Shown here piece by piece: positions 1 through 10,700 of a stretch of DNA of 64,000 bases. Where the stretch lies: the NCBI RefSeq assembly GCF_015832195.1, contig NC_052019.1, positions 5,317,685 through 5,381,684 on the forward strand. The letters are read 5' to 3'. Every line of letters starts with the position of its first letter. Positions within the stretch are counted from its first letter, which is position 1. The position numbers and the translations under genes were made by a program. The notes beneath the pieces were generated by a model. The model ran no database searches, was not told where the DNA came from, and was given only the letters and a program-made list of their open reading frames with translations. Source of the stretch: Motacilla alba alba. Taxonomy: Eukaryota > Chordata > Aves > Passeriformes > Motacillidae.

Positions 1-61
1 TGGGCAAACTGCTGGTAGGTGACCATGTTATCAGGTGGCAGCTCCCTTGGCTCCAACACCC
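1..61 (-). CDS. Internal exon (partial) of an unidentified minus-strand gene, exon C
   Basis: Read on the minus strand, a pyrimidine-rich tract ending in CAG (AG at 63-62) is followed by an open exon that runs off the left edge. With the single base left over from the exon at 1347-1518 (phase 1), it translates as GVLEPRELPPDNMVTYQQFA with no stop. The exact phase match with the upstream exon and the good acceptor are the evidence that this is a real exon. The peptide is polar and proline-containing, and no catalytic motif is visible. I do not recognise the protein. Sperm or ciliary microtubule-associated proteins often have this texture, but that is only an impression. The downstream exons and the stop codon lie outside the window. 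Confidence 0.6.
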
Positions 62-1346
62 CTGAGACATGGGAGGAGAAGGTCAAGTAGGCAGGAATCA
101 CCATCAATTACTCACCCAAATCCTACCCTTTGGATAGGGTAAGTTGGAGTCCCAGCTGGCAAAAATCAGGGGAGACCCAGTCACTTCAGCAGAGCTTTGA
201 TGTGGTGCATCAATTTTGGTGGTTGATGACTCAAGCAGGGGAAGGATTTACAGTGGTGCAAAGCAAGGGGAAGGAGCCCACTGTCTCCACATTGCTAAAA
301 GGAGACCCTCTGCAGCAGGTCTGTGTGTGAGAGGGAGAAAAACTGCACTGCTGGGATACACAGGGGAGAGCAGGAAGGGAAAAGCCCACAGGAGTTTTGT
401 CATTAGCATAAGACAGCTTCAGATGGGCTTGGCAAGGAGATCTTTGCAGCCCTCAGATGTAAGAGGAGTCCCTATGGAGACACATCTGTCTGAGCTGCTT
501 GTCCAGACTCTCCTTCTATTGAGTGGAGAGGGAAAACCCACCAGGGCTTACTTCACCTCATCGTCAGGGTGGCATTAAGCTACAGGAGATGGCTGTGCCT
601 TTGCTCTCCTCTGATCATGAAAGGATCCAGACATCCAGGCATCCCACACTGGGAGAGATCAGCTCAGGGAACAGAGGACATCCCTGGCCATGTCCCCTGT
701 TTGCTTCTGGAGCACTGCTGAGCAATGACACCTCTTCCCTCTCAAACAGGAACTCAGAGAAAAATTTTTGCTTTGGGATGGCTGAGCATGTCAGAATGAT
801 GTTTGGTGAGCACTCCCTTTCTTTTCCTGACTTCCATGAGTATTTTAATCCGTGCAAGCAAGCTGTTAAATGGTGTGGCTGAGGGCTGGCTGCCAGCACA
901 TTTGCTGTCAGACAGGTACCCTTAGCAGAAGGGTTTTTTGAACTACCCAAACCCCTCACACCCAACCAGAGCCCTTTTCCCTCCCTGCACTTCTGCAATG
1001 TGGGGTTGACTGCCTCTCCCTCTATCCCAGCAGAGTTTTGAAGACAAAACCCTTAGAGACCCTGGCTAGAAGTGGCTCTTCATGCACCAAGAAGTTTCTA
1101 AAACCTCAGCTCCCTACACCCATGCTTTGGGCTGGCCTGGGAGCTGCATATTCCTGGTGACAGGGCGCTGTGCCCATGTGTGAACCCTGGCCAGCCCAGC
1201 CCAGCACCGAGGCATCATCAGGATGCTGCCATGCATCCATGTGTGTCCAGCCAGCATGGACCAGGGGCTGGCAGAGGCCCAGGCAGACAGTCCCTCAGGC
1301 AGCTGGACGCAGCCTGGTCGCCAGCAGTGCCAGCATCAGGGCTTAC
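62..1346 (-). other. Intron of the minus-strand gene between exons B and C
   Basis: About 1.3 kb of non-coding DNA bounded on the minus strand by a strong donor (G|GTAAGC at 1346-1341) and a strong acceptor (CAG at 64-62). Nothing else is visible. Short open frames in it on both strands lack coding character. Confidence 0.55.
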
Positions 1347-1518
1347 CCTCAGTTTCATCTGTCGGAGCAGGAGCTGGAAGGGGCGAGCAGCAGCACAGGT
1401 CGTGCATGGGCTCGGCGAGGATCTCCAGTTTGCCTGCCCATCTTGGGGACAGGTCAGAGGGCTGGCACTCTGGCAGGTAGCACTTGGGTAGCTCTTCCAG
1501 AGGAGGGTATGAAGGTGT
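1347..1518 (-). CDS. Internal exon of an unidentified minus-strand gene, exon B
   Basis: On the minus strand this 172-nt segment starts after a textbook acceptor (a CTTTTTCTGCAG tract) and ends at a strong donor (GAGG|GTAAGC). It is open throughout and encodes 57 codons plus one base, so it enters in phase 0 and leaves in phase 1, exactly as exon C requires. The peptide begins TPSYPPLEELPKCYLPECQP and contains a cysteine triplet (LCCCSP) and a Pro/Ala-rich tail ending TDETE. No enzyme motif is seen. It lies 3' of the exon at 4697-4789 in the same divergent gene. It could be part of a TEX37/SPMIP9-type sperm microtubule inner protein by position next to FOXI3, but the sequence does not prove this. 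Confidence 0.62.
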
Positions 1519-2711
1519 CTGCAGAAAAAGGTCCCATGTGAATGAGAGGGGGCAGCTGGGGAGGGCAGCTGCTAAAGCATCGTCCAACAGCCGCCCACAG
1601 CAAAGCCTGGGCTCGGGTGGGGTCAGCATCCCTGGGGGCACAGGGGCCACAGAGCAGCTCTGGGGCTCTCACTGCAGCACAGGAACCACCACAGCTTCCT
1701 CTGTCTGCCCATCTTAACAGCTTGGGACTCCGCTGGGCCCTGGGTAGGCAGTGGGAGGGAGAGAAGGAGCCCTGGCAAAAGTAGTGGGAGCAGGAATGGC
1801 TCCAGGGCTCATGTCAGGGAAAGGCTAAAGAGGGTCCTGGTGTGGCTGCTGCCTCCAGCCTCTCCAGCTGCACACTGCAGCTCCAGTTCTTAGGAGCTCA
1901 GAAAGGGATTCTCCTGCTGTGAGCAACTCCAGGCTGCTGGGCCAGCAAGGACCATCCTCACAGGGTTTGTCCATTGTTGTTTTGGTTCTCTGTGGGTTTC
2001 TGTTCGTCCCTCAAAGTCCGGGGTTCCCAGGGCAATCCTCTAATGTTTTCCCTTGCCAGGCTGACGGTAGGGCAGGTAGAGGCTGCAGAGCTACAGGAAC
2101 TACCTGTGTCTGGGGGCTTCCCCCACTGAGGATGGCCAGAGCTTCTCCTGAGGTATCTCCAGAGGGACAAGACTCTGGGAGACCATGGTGGGGATGGCTC
2201 ACCAGCCAGTGCTTTCTTCCTTAACCCAAGGAGTTCCCCTTGAGAGTAGATTAGTGCCCAGAATTTCACAGATGAAAACATCACAGTTGTTTTACCCTCT
2301 TAAAAAAGAACAAATCCTATCAGGGCCAAGAGGGAAACCTGGGCCTCCCGAGTACCTCATCATCACACTACCCAGTGGGACAGCTTTCTTTGGCAGGCCT
2401 CAGGAATTAATCAGGAGCCAAAGGGAGCTGCAACCCAAGAGAATCAGGCACAGCTTCCTTCCTTCCTATCTCCCAAGCTACACCAGCACCTCCACAGAAG
2501 TGCGCAGCCTTCCAGAAACAAAATTTAAATTAAATAAATAAAGGAGAAAGAAAAAAGAAACGGAGATGCATGGCTAGGGAACTGCCTTCCAGCGGGCAGG
2601 GGTTAAACCCTGCTGTGCCAGCCTGGCTCCTGGAAGCGGAGCAGCCGCCTGGGGCTGGGGCTGCCCGGGGAGCGCTGGGCAGCCCGGGAACAGCGGGAGC
2701 CCCGAGCGCTA

Positions 2712-2719
2712 ATGAGAGG

Positions 2720-2753
<34 letters not shown>

Positions 2754-3069
2754 GGGAGAGGAGAGAGGGGAGAGGAGAGAGGGGAGAGAGAGGAGAGGAA
2801 AAAGAAGAGAGGAGAGAGGGGAGAGGAGAGAGGAGAGAGAGAGGAGAGGAGAAAGAAGAGAGGAGAGAGGGGAGAGGGGAGAGGAGAGAGAGGGGAGAGG
2901 GGAGGAGAGAGGAGAGAGGAGAGAGGGGAGAGAGGGGAGAGAGGAGAGAGGGGAGAGGGGAGGAGAGAGGAGAGAGGGGAGAGGGGAGAGAGGAGAGGGG
3001 AGAGAGGAGAGGGGACAGAGGGGAGAGGGGACAGAGTAGAGGGGAGAGAGGGGAGAGAGGGGAGAGGAG
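2712..3069. repeat. GA-rich purine microsatellite (GGGGAGA/GGAGA)n
   Basis: About 358 bp of almost uninterrupted purine on the plus strand, built from GAGAGGGGA, GGAGA and GAGAGGA variants. Mirror-symmetric polypurine/polypyrimidine tracts of this kind can form triplex (H-DNA) structures. Open frames in several frames here (Arg/Glu/Gly-rich one way, Leu/Ser/Pro-rich the other) come from the repeat's composition, not from genes. Confidence 0.95.
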
Positions 3070-3731
3070 CAGCTCCCCAGGCTGCTGCCCGGGCGGGGAT
3101 GGCAGCGGTGCCCCTCTGGCCCGGCGGGCACCCTCAGACAATGATTTCTCTGTTCTTGTCCCCACCTTTTCCTCCCCAGCCTCGAGTTTTTTTCCCCTTT
3201 CCTGTGAGCCTGCGAGCCCCAGGCAGTCCAGCAGCCGAACATGCCCCCCACCACCTCTCCGCAGTGGCCCAGAGCAAACCGCAGCTGTCCCCACCGGGCT
3301 GCCACAAGCAATTAAACCAGGGCAGGCGGAGCGAGGCAAATCAGATTAAATAGCTCAGGGGGTCGCTCGCACTGCCAGGAGATTAAGGGGGGGAAAAAAA
3401 AGGAAAAAAAATCCAAAACCAGCTTCCTCACAGAAGTTCTCTCAAGGCGGTGTCAGGGCAAGGAGCCATCGCCATCCCCAAGGCAATCCCCCCGCACGGC
3501 GCTCAGGGATGGGTGGGTTGGTGCTGACGCACCCAGCAGCCCCGCGGGGAACAGGCGCAGCCCGAGGCCCCGGCCCAGCGAGCATCGTCAGTGCCCTGCC
3601 TTAATGAGTGTAATTAGCATCACCCCCCACCAACAGCTTCACCGGAGGGTGCAGGGGGGATTTCCCGCAGGAGGGACGGGGGCACAAGCCGAGGGGACGT
3701 GGGCGTGATGGGAGCTGCTGGTGGGTGACAT

Positions 3732-4596
3732 CCGTGGGGCAGCAGCCGTGGGGACCACAGCCATGGGGACAGCAGCCATGGGGACAGCAGCCTTGGGGAC
3801 CACAGCCATGGGGACAGCAGCCATGGGGACAGCAGCCATGGGGACCACAGCCATGGGGACAGAAGCCATGGGGACAGCAGCCATGGGGACCACATCCATG
3901 GGGACAGCAGCCATGGGGACCGCAGCCTTGTGGACAGCAGCCATGGGTCAGCAGCCTTGTGGACAGCAGCCATGGGGACAGCAGCCGTGGGGGACAGCAG
4001 CTGTGTGGACAGCAGCCGTGGGGACAGCAGCCATGGGGACCACAGCCATGGGTCAGCAGCCATGGGGACCACAGCCATGGGGACAGCAGCCGTGGGGGAC
4101 AGCAGCCGTGGGGCAGCAGCCGTGGGGACAGCAGCCGTGGGGACAGCAGCCATGGGACCACAGCCATGGGGACAGCAGCTGTGGGGACAGCAGCCGTGGG
4201 GACAGCAGCCGTGGGGACCACAGCCATGGGGACAGCAGCCATGGGGACAGCAGCCATGGGGCAGCAGCCATGGGGCAGACGCCGTGGGGACAGCAGCCAT
4301 GGGGACAGCAGCCGTGGGGGACAGCAGCTGTGTGGACAGCAGCCATGGGGACCACAGCCATGGGGACCACAGCCATGGGTCAGCAGCCATGGGGACCACA
4401 GCCATGGGGACAGCAGCCATGGGGACCACAGCCATGGGGACAGCAGCCATGGGACCACAGCCATGGGGACCACAGCCATGGGGACAGCAGCCATGGGACC
4501 ACAGCCATGGGGACAGCAGCCGTGGGGACAGCAGCCGTGGGGACAGCAGCCATGGGGACAGCAGCCATGGGGACCACAGCCATGGGGACAGCAGCC
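3732..4596. repeat. 15-bp minisatellite, about 57 units
   Basis: Tandem units of 15 bp, mainly GGGGACAGCAGCCAT alternating with GGGGACCACAGCCAT, plus variants with CCGTG, CCTTG and single-unit deletions that shift the register. Because 15 is a multiple of 3 and the unit lacks stops, several frames on both strands stay open for 100-400 codons (for example MGTAA or PMAAV repeats). These have no start context, no homology and frequent register shifts, so they are not coding. The array lies inside the minus-strand gene's intron. Confidence 0.95.
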
Positions 4597-4696
4597 GGCC
4601 CTGCCGCCCCTTGGCACCACCCCCGTGCCCAGCTGAGCCGGGAGCAGAGCTGGCAGCCTGGGCTGGGCAGCCAGGGCAGGAAAAGGAGCACGGTAC

Positions 4697-4789
4697 CGGG
4701 ACGTGTGCCTGGATGGGGGAGTGATAATCGTCGTGCCAGCAGAAGTCCTTGCGATAGATGCTCTTGTACTTGTCCAGCGCGGCGGGCAG
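4697..4789 (-). CDS. Internal exon of an unidentified minus-strand gene, exon A
   Basis: On the minus strand a long pyrimidine tract (CTTCTCTCCCTCCCAG) ends at 4790 and opens into a frame reading LPAALDKYKSIYRKDF, then CWHDDYHSPIQ. This aromatic/charged composition is unlike the surrounding DNA. The 3' limit is uncertain: G|GT at 4697/4696, C|GT at 4703/4702 and a GC-type donor at 4709/4708 all give phase 0, which fits the phase-0 start of the exon at 1347-1518, but none is a strong donor. No first exon with an ATG was found upstream. The LDxYxS pattern is faintly reminiscent of TEX37/SPMIP9, the divergent neighbour of human FOXI3. I treat this as a candidate only. Confidence 0.5.
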
Positions 4790-7700
4790 CTGGGAGGGAG
4801 AGAAGCAAACACAAGGCAGCACTAAGCCTCCGGGGAAGCCTTCAAACGTGGTGATACAAACCCAAAATGGTCCCTTATAGCTCAGGAGAGGATGAGCTGC
4901 TCTTCTGGGCCACCTGGGGCCAGCCCAACGGGGCGATTCCTTGCTCTGTTAAGCCCCAAGCAGGGAGGCTGGGAAGGTCCTACACTCTTTTGGCAATGGT
5001 TTCTGGGGCTTTTCTTGTCCCAGGGTTTCCCTTGCAACAAACACCTTCCTCCTGCCTTCCCCAAACCTCCTCTGAGTGCCCAAATGGCCCCAGGCAGAGC
5101 ACTAACACAGAGCTGCCAAAATACTTTGATCAGCTGCTGAGGTCCAGCGTCACTCAGGTTAAATCAGCGCATGCTTCCATCTTCCATCTCAGCAACATTT
5201 GCTATGTGCTTATCACATATTTAAAGAGCTGGCTAATGTCAATTCTCATTCTGCAAAGCCATTGGGGAAACTGTGGAGGAAAACTCTGCCGGGGATATCA
5301 AGGCAGTGACACCTGCACTGACACCCGAAATCCTTGCAGTGCAAATTTCTGGAGACAGAGGCAGGGTTTAGGGGAGAGAGCACTGTCTGTGTGTTTTGTC
5401 CCTCAGCATGCACCATGAGCACTGCTGGAACCAGGAAGGCTGCTGAGATGAGCCTTCAGGCTGGCTCCAGAGCTGTTTCTATGCTGAAGCATTAAACATG
5501 GTAACTCATCACTGATAACTCAGCAATGCAAGGCCAGGGCTAGGGGAGGTGAGCTCTGATTGCAGGTGTCACTGTGATCTCCACTGTTACACAAACACGT
5601 CCACCACACAGGGGTGGCTTGGCCAGCCCTGGCAGGAGCTGCACTGCCATGTCCCTGTGACTGGGGACACTGCAGCAGCACACAGCCCCTTAGGGAAGGC
5701 TTGGTGTGCCTTGCCAACAGCCACCCACCTCGGACAAGGATATATTTTATATTCTCAGTCCTTCTTTTCTAACATTCACTCTTTTCCCCCTCTGGGTTTC
5801 CCAGACCAGTGTTTGCCTTTGGCCAGGATGCAGAATTCCATTGTCGCCAGTTCCTATTATCTTCCCAGACCAGCAGACCCAGCCAAACCCACCACTGAAG
5901 CACCAGTGAGGATGAGAGTCCTGTGTGTACTTCACCTTCCATGCCTTTGCATCTCTTATCATCTCCATGGTGAACCAGGAACCTGGACCAGAAAAATCAC
6001 TCTGTTAAAAACCAGCAGACCAGGTCTTCTCCTCCACCCCACCTGAAGGGATAAGGGAACTAAGGGAACTGGAGACCTGAAGCTGGCTACTGGCAGGAGG
6101 AAGGGGATTCAGATGGGGCTGAAATACTCAAATTGGCAGAGTATGACTGATTTCAGCCAACCTCAGCAAAGTAAAATATACCCAACCAGGAAATGAGGAG
6201 ATGGACACCTCAGGGGATGCAGTCTGTTGGAACTCAGAAAGGAGGAGATGGAGGCATCCCAGCACCAGCAACCCCAAAATCACCCAGGGGGTGAACAGGT
6301 GTGACCCCTCCTGCAACAGGAACATCAGTGATGGGATCCAGCGGTGCCTGTGTGGTCACTGTGTTTCCAGGGTCAAGGGAAAACTCCATTGTGACACCAC
6401 TGAACTTCAGAACCCTGGAGGCCTCGGTGGAGGAAGGGGAGCCTGAGGGGGTTGGTGTTGTTTCTTGGAGGAAAAGGCACCCAACAGGCATGCTGGGGAG
6501 CTGTTATCACTTTTTCAGCTGCAGCCAGCCATGCTGGGGACACGTGGCCAGGAGAGGGACAAAGGCTGCCCTTTGTGAGCTCCTGAAGCCTCCTTCCCAA
6601 ATCCTGCTTGAAGAGGTGAGCAAAAGGTGGGGAAACTGAGGAGGAAAGGACATTACTTTATGAGTGTGCTGAGCAGAAGGAAACAGCATCCTTACCTCCC
6701 TGCATGGAAGGATGGGGAACTCTGCAGAATCAGGGCGGGCAGGGATCTCCATTTGGACTCAGAGGGTGGCTGAGGACACCTGAACTGAGCTGGACACACT
6801 CCAGATGCTGCCATTCTCTTCCACTGATGAGGCACCAGAGGATGCTCAAATGGAGTCCTCTATCCCATGATTAGAGAGGAACACTCCATCACATACACAG
6901 AGCAGTATTTAGTCCTTACAAAACATCAAGCCTTGACCAGGGTTGGATGCATTTCACCAAAAGACTGATCTTGCCTAACTTTGGGTGTAGACAAGGAGGA
7001 CATCTCCCTCTGAGCAGATCCTTCCTGACCTCCTGGCTCATTTAGGACAATTCATGTGACCAATGCAGGTACCTAGCTGGGGCTGAACTAAATCCAGAAA
7101 CCAGCTGAATCTCACCCAGGAGTCCAATTTCTGCAGCTGCATATGAGCCTAGCGCAGCCATTGGCTCAGAAATGAGAATCTCTGCCACTACAGTGATGCA
7201 AGTAGTAGTGAAGGCTGGTGATGAGGCAGGAAGATGAGATCTCAGCTCCAGGAAGAGAGCTAATCACAGACCTGTGCTCACAGGCACCATTGGAATGAGC
7301 TGAATTCCACGAGTTATTTCTCTCTCTGCACACTGTTACGGTGTGCAACTGGAGCCCAAGGATCCTCTGGCAAGGGTTGTGTGCTCTGCACTGGTGTCAG
7401 GAAAGAGAAGCCTTTTGTCCTCACTGCACTTGATGCAAATTAATATTAGAGTAAATAACGCAACAAGGAAAGAAACTATTTCCAGAAATGTGAAACTCTC
7501 ATGTTCTCCTGTGCTTATATTAAAGGGATTACACTCCATTTCCTTCTTAATACAGCTAATGCTCTATGGGAAGCCCTCAGGCCAGGGATTAAAGCACTTA
7601 TTCAATTAATTAGGAACAAACTTCTGCCTTAAAGTCAAACACACAAATATCAGTAAGCCCTTGAGAGTGTCTTCCTTCCAGGGCAGAGAAAATGGATTCT

Positions 7701-10700
7701 ATTTCTGATGTAAATGAAACCAAGCCTGCAATCTAGAATTACCAGGAATAATAAAAAATTAAGAAGAATCACTTTAAAAATATCACTATTCTCTAAAACA
7801 GCAGAGTAAAAAAAGGACTGTCTCATCATCTTGAACTCAGCATCGGAACCCCCAAAATGGGGAGGAAAATCAGCCTAATATAAATTATGTCCTACAAGCA
7901 TAATGTAAATGAGATACAATTTTAGGATGTAAGACTGGTAACCAGCTCCAAGCCCAGGCACAGCAGTGTTTGGGAATATTTGAAGTTAGGGGTGAAATCC
8001 TGGCCCTGGTAAACACACAAAAAAGAAAATGCTTACTCAGTAGGATCCGAATTTAACCTAAGGTGTCTGATTCATTACTGAGATAGGAGACAATTTCCAA
8101 AACCTGGCTCCAAATCCCAATCTTTCTTGATGATAGCTTGATCCTTCCGTCTTCTCGCAGGCACAGCTCACATGAAATTAAAAGGCATTTTGCCAGAATA
8201 GTTTATGCAGGAGCAGCCCACTGTTGCTGTTCAGTTTCCCATTGCTTCCTCCCAAATATCAAAAGATGGGGCTGATAGTTGCCAGCATAACCCCAATTAG
8301 AAGTGGAGAGGAACCAAACTCACAGCCCTCACTTTCCTCTGCCTCCAAGAGAACTTATTTGCCTCCTCTTTGCTGATGCAGATATGGAGAAAGCTGTGCC
8401 CTGCATGGCTGCTCTCTGTGCAGCTATCTGCACATCCCTGAGACAGAAGATAGTGATGAGGACTAAACAAACATCTGCAGGAGGAAATCACTCTTGAATA
8501 ATTGGTTTCTTTTTACAATACTCAGGGGAGACAATGGCTCAGATTCCCAGAGTCAGGAGCTTAAACCATGCACCTGAATGGCAGTGCCCCTCTTCTCAAG
8601 GCAATGACAACTCCAAATATCCAGGAAGGTATTCAGAGGGTGCTGGTGCTTTTGGCCTCCCCACATTTGCACAACAGCAAAGTACATGTCAGCCAGGACC
8701 AGAAAGTCAAAGGCAAACATTCATGTGTTTGAGTCGCACCTTGGGAGAATTTGCCAGTGGGCCCAAATGTGTGACAGCTGAGCTCAGATCCTTTGAAATC
8801 ACATAGGAAGAGTTTAAGTTAGAGTCAAGCACCTCAACTATAATGTAAAACAATGAGATTTGTGTACCTGGCATGTGTAGACCCCTCCTGGCATCCTGCT
8901 GGTCATTCCTCTTGTACTCAGAGGTACCTCTGGAAAGTCAATTTTGTAGTCTCAGTAAGACTGCAGTTGCATATAGGACATGATGCAGAGATAAATTTCA
9001 CCTCAGTTTGGCCCTAAGTTACCATTTTTGCTGTCTTTTCCACCTGTGAAACACAAGAGTTCTCTCTGGGTCTGTGCTGCCCTTGTGCCAGGCACTGCTC
9101 TGGGCACTGGCAGGACCTGGGGGAACCATCTCAGCTATTAACAACTCCATGCACAAAAACATGGCCAAGGAGGACTCCATGCCTCCCTGTCAGCCCAGCC
9201 CCTGAGAGGTGCTCCTTGGGCCAGGAATAAGATTCATTGCCCCCATGAGGATGTTGAAAGAGGGAAGTGACGGGTAAGCAGGACCCCCAGCGTGTGGAAG
9301 AGACAGGGTTTAATCTGGGAATCTCCATTCAGGTTATCACCACCAGGACACAAAGTGCAAAGAGGAGACTCTTCCTCAAGGGAGGAGTGTTGACAGCCCA
9401 TTCTGTCAGCAGGAGGTCAGCCACCCATTTGGGTGTAAAAACATGAACTTTTGTGGCAGTGCAGCAGTCCAGCATGGCCACATTCCCCATGGAGTTATTT
9501 ATTTCATCCTTCTCTCCTGCCTTCTTGATGAATTGGCGGGGCATTTATGACTTCTTGTGAGCAGAAACCAGCAGCATTCTTCAGCCTAAATCTGAAGCCC
9601 CTGTTGCTCTCCTCCAGCCACCTAAAGCACTTACAGGACTGAGCCCTCAAAGCCAAACTCCTCGCTGCACAGACACTCCAGGGCAGCTGGTGAACTCAGT
9701 CGTGGTGTTCCAAATCTTTGGGCAATTCTGCTGTAACCTGCTAAAGCAATCAATTGTTTGTCCCTGATAATCCCCCAAAAACCATCCATCAGCAGAGGAT
9801 GGCTGAAATCTCATCACTGCCTATGAGATGTGTCCTGTGATATAAATCATGGCATATTTATGCACCTGTGCAAGGCAAATACATATGGGCATTGTCAGAG
9901 AGCCTAAATCTGCTCCCTAATGCCGTTGTTTAAACAGCCCTTTAACCACATCACTTTTCTCCTCGTTAGGTTAAGTTGCTGGAGGTGAAAAAGTCCTCCC
10001 AAAATGGTTTTCACTCACTCACTCAGGCCAAAGTAAACATGCCTCTGGGACCATTATGTGTATCAGGTATCCAGGCTTTGTTAAGAGCTTGCCTGTTAGA
10101 TAAATTCTGCTTCTCTTTCTCCTTGGAAGATGCAGGTTAAAACTAGAGACAGACTCACGGGAGTAAAGCAGAGAAATAAGAAATGGGAAAAATTTATAGA
10201 GAAATGGGGAAAAATGACAGTGAAATGGGAAAAACCAGAAAAAATTCAGAGCAGAACACAGAAATGACCCAGGTCTGGGGAGTATCTTGATCTAATGCAA
10301 CTCTGGTTTCAATGTGGCATTGACTTGACTTATGCCTGTCACTTGTGATCTCATTCATCTCATGTGATGAACATTTTCTCTGTGCTGGACATGTTCACCA
10401 GCAGTCAGCAGAGCCACCCTATGGAGCTAAGAGCCCAGAGTAACAAGACTTCGCTAACAAGACATAAAGAGCAAATGTGCACCTTTAACACATCATGAAA
10501 ATCTTCCAGCTGCATGCCCACAGGCCTGGAGGAGCTCCTGGCCTTTCCCTGAGTGTCACCTCGCATCACAACCACATCTGCTTCTTAAAGGCAAGTCTGG
10601 CAGGACAATGAGCACTCTGAATCTGCTCATCCAGACTCCATCCACACCCAACTGCAGTGAAAAGGAGCTTTTCCATTGACTGCTCCAAGGTTTAGGCTGG

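Larger units (their letters stand above)
1519..4696 (-). other. Intron of the minus-strand gene between exons A and B, with two tandem arrays
   Basis: A 3.2-kb interval between two exon-like segments on the minus strand. It is dominated by a GA-rich purine tract (2712-3069) and a 15-bp minisatellite (3732-4596), described separately. The flanks (1519-2711 and 3070-3731) are ordinary GC-moderate DNA with no gene that I can support. Variation in array length between individuals would change intron length but not the protein. Confidence 0.5.

Noticed and set aside
2530..3353. Arg/Glu/Gly-rich and Leu/Ser/Pro-rich open frames of 200-269 codons
   Set aside because: Produced by the GA-rich microsatellite. 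Low complexity, with frames on both strands and no homology.
3601..4854. Open frames of 260-400 codons on both strands (MGTAA/QQPWG and PMAAV/CCPHG repeats)
   Set aside because: They are translations of the 15-bp minisatellite, open in many frames at once, and their ends coincide with the array. Only the roughly 31-codon stretch at 4789-4697 (minus) outside the array looks like an exon.
5930..6710. Possible first exons for the minus-strand gene (ATG followed by a good donor near 6700-6690 or 5955-5940)
   Set aside because: Both would leave a phase-1 end, which does not fit the phase-0 entry of the exon at 4789.
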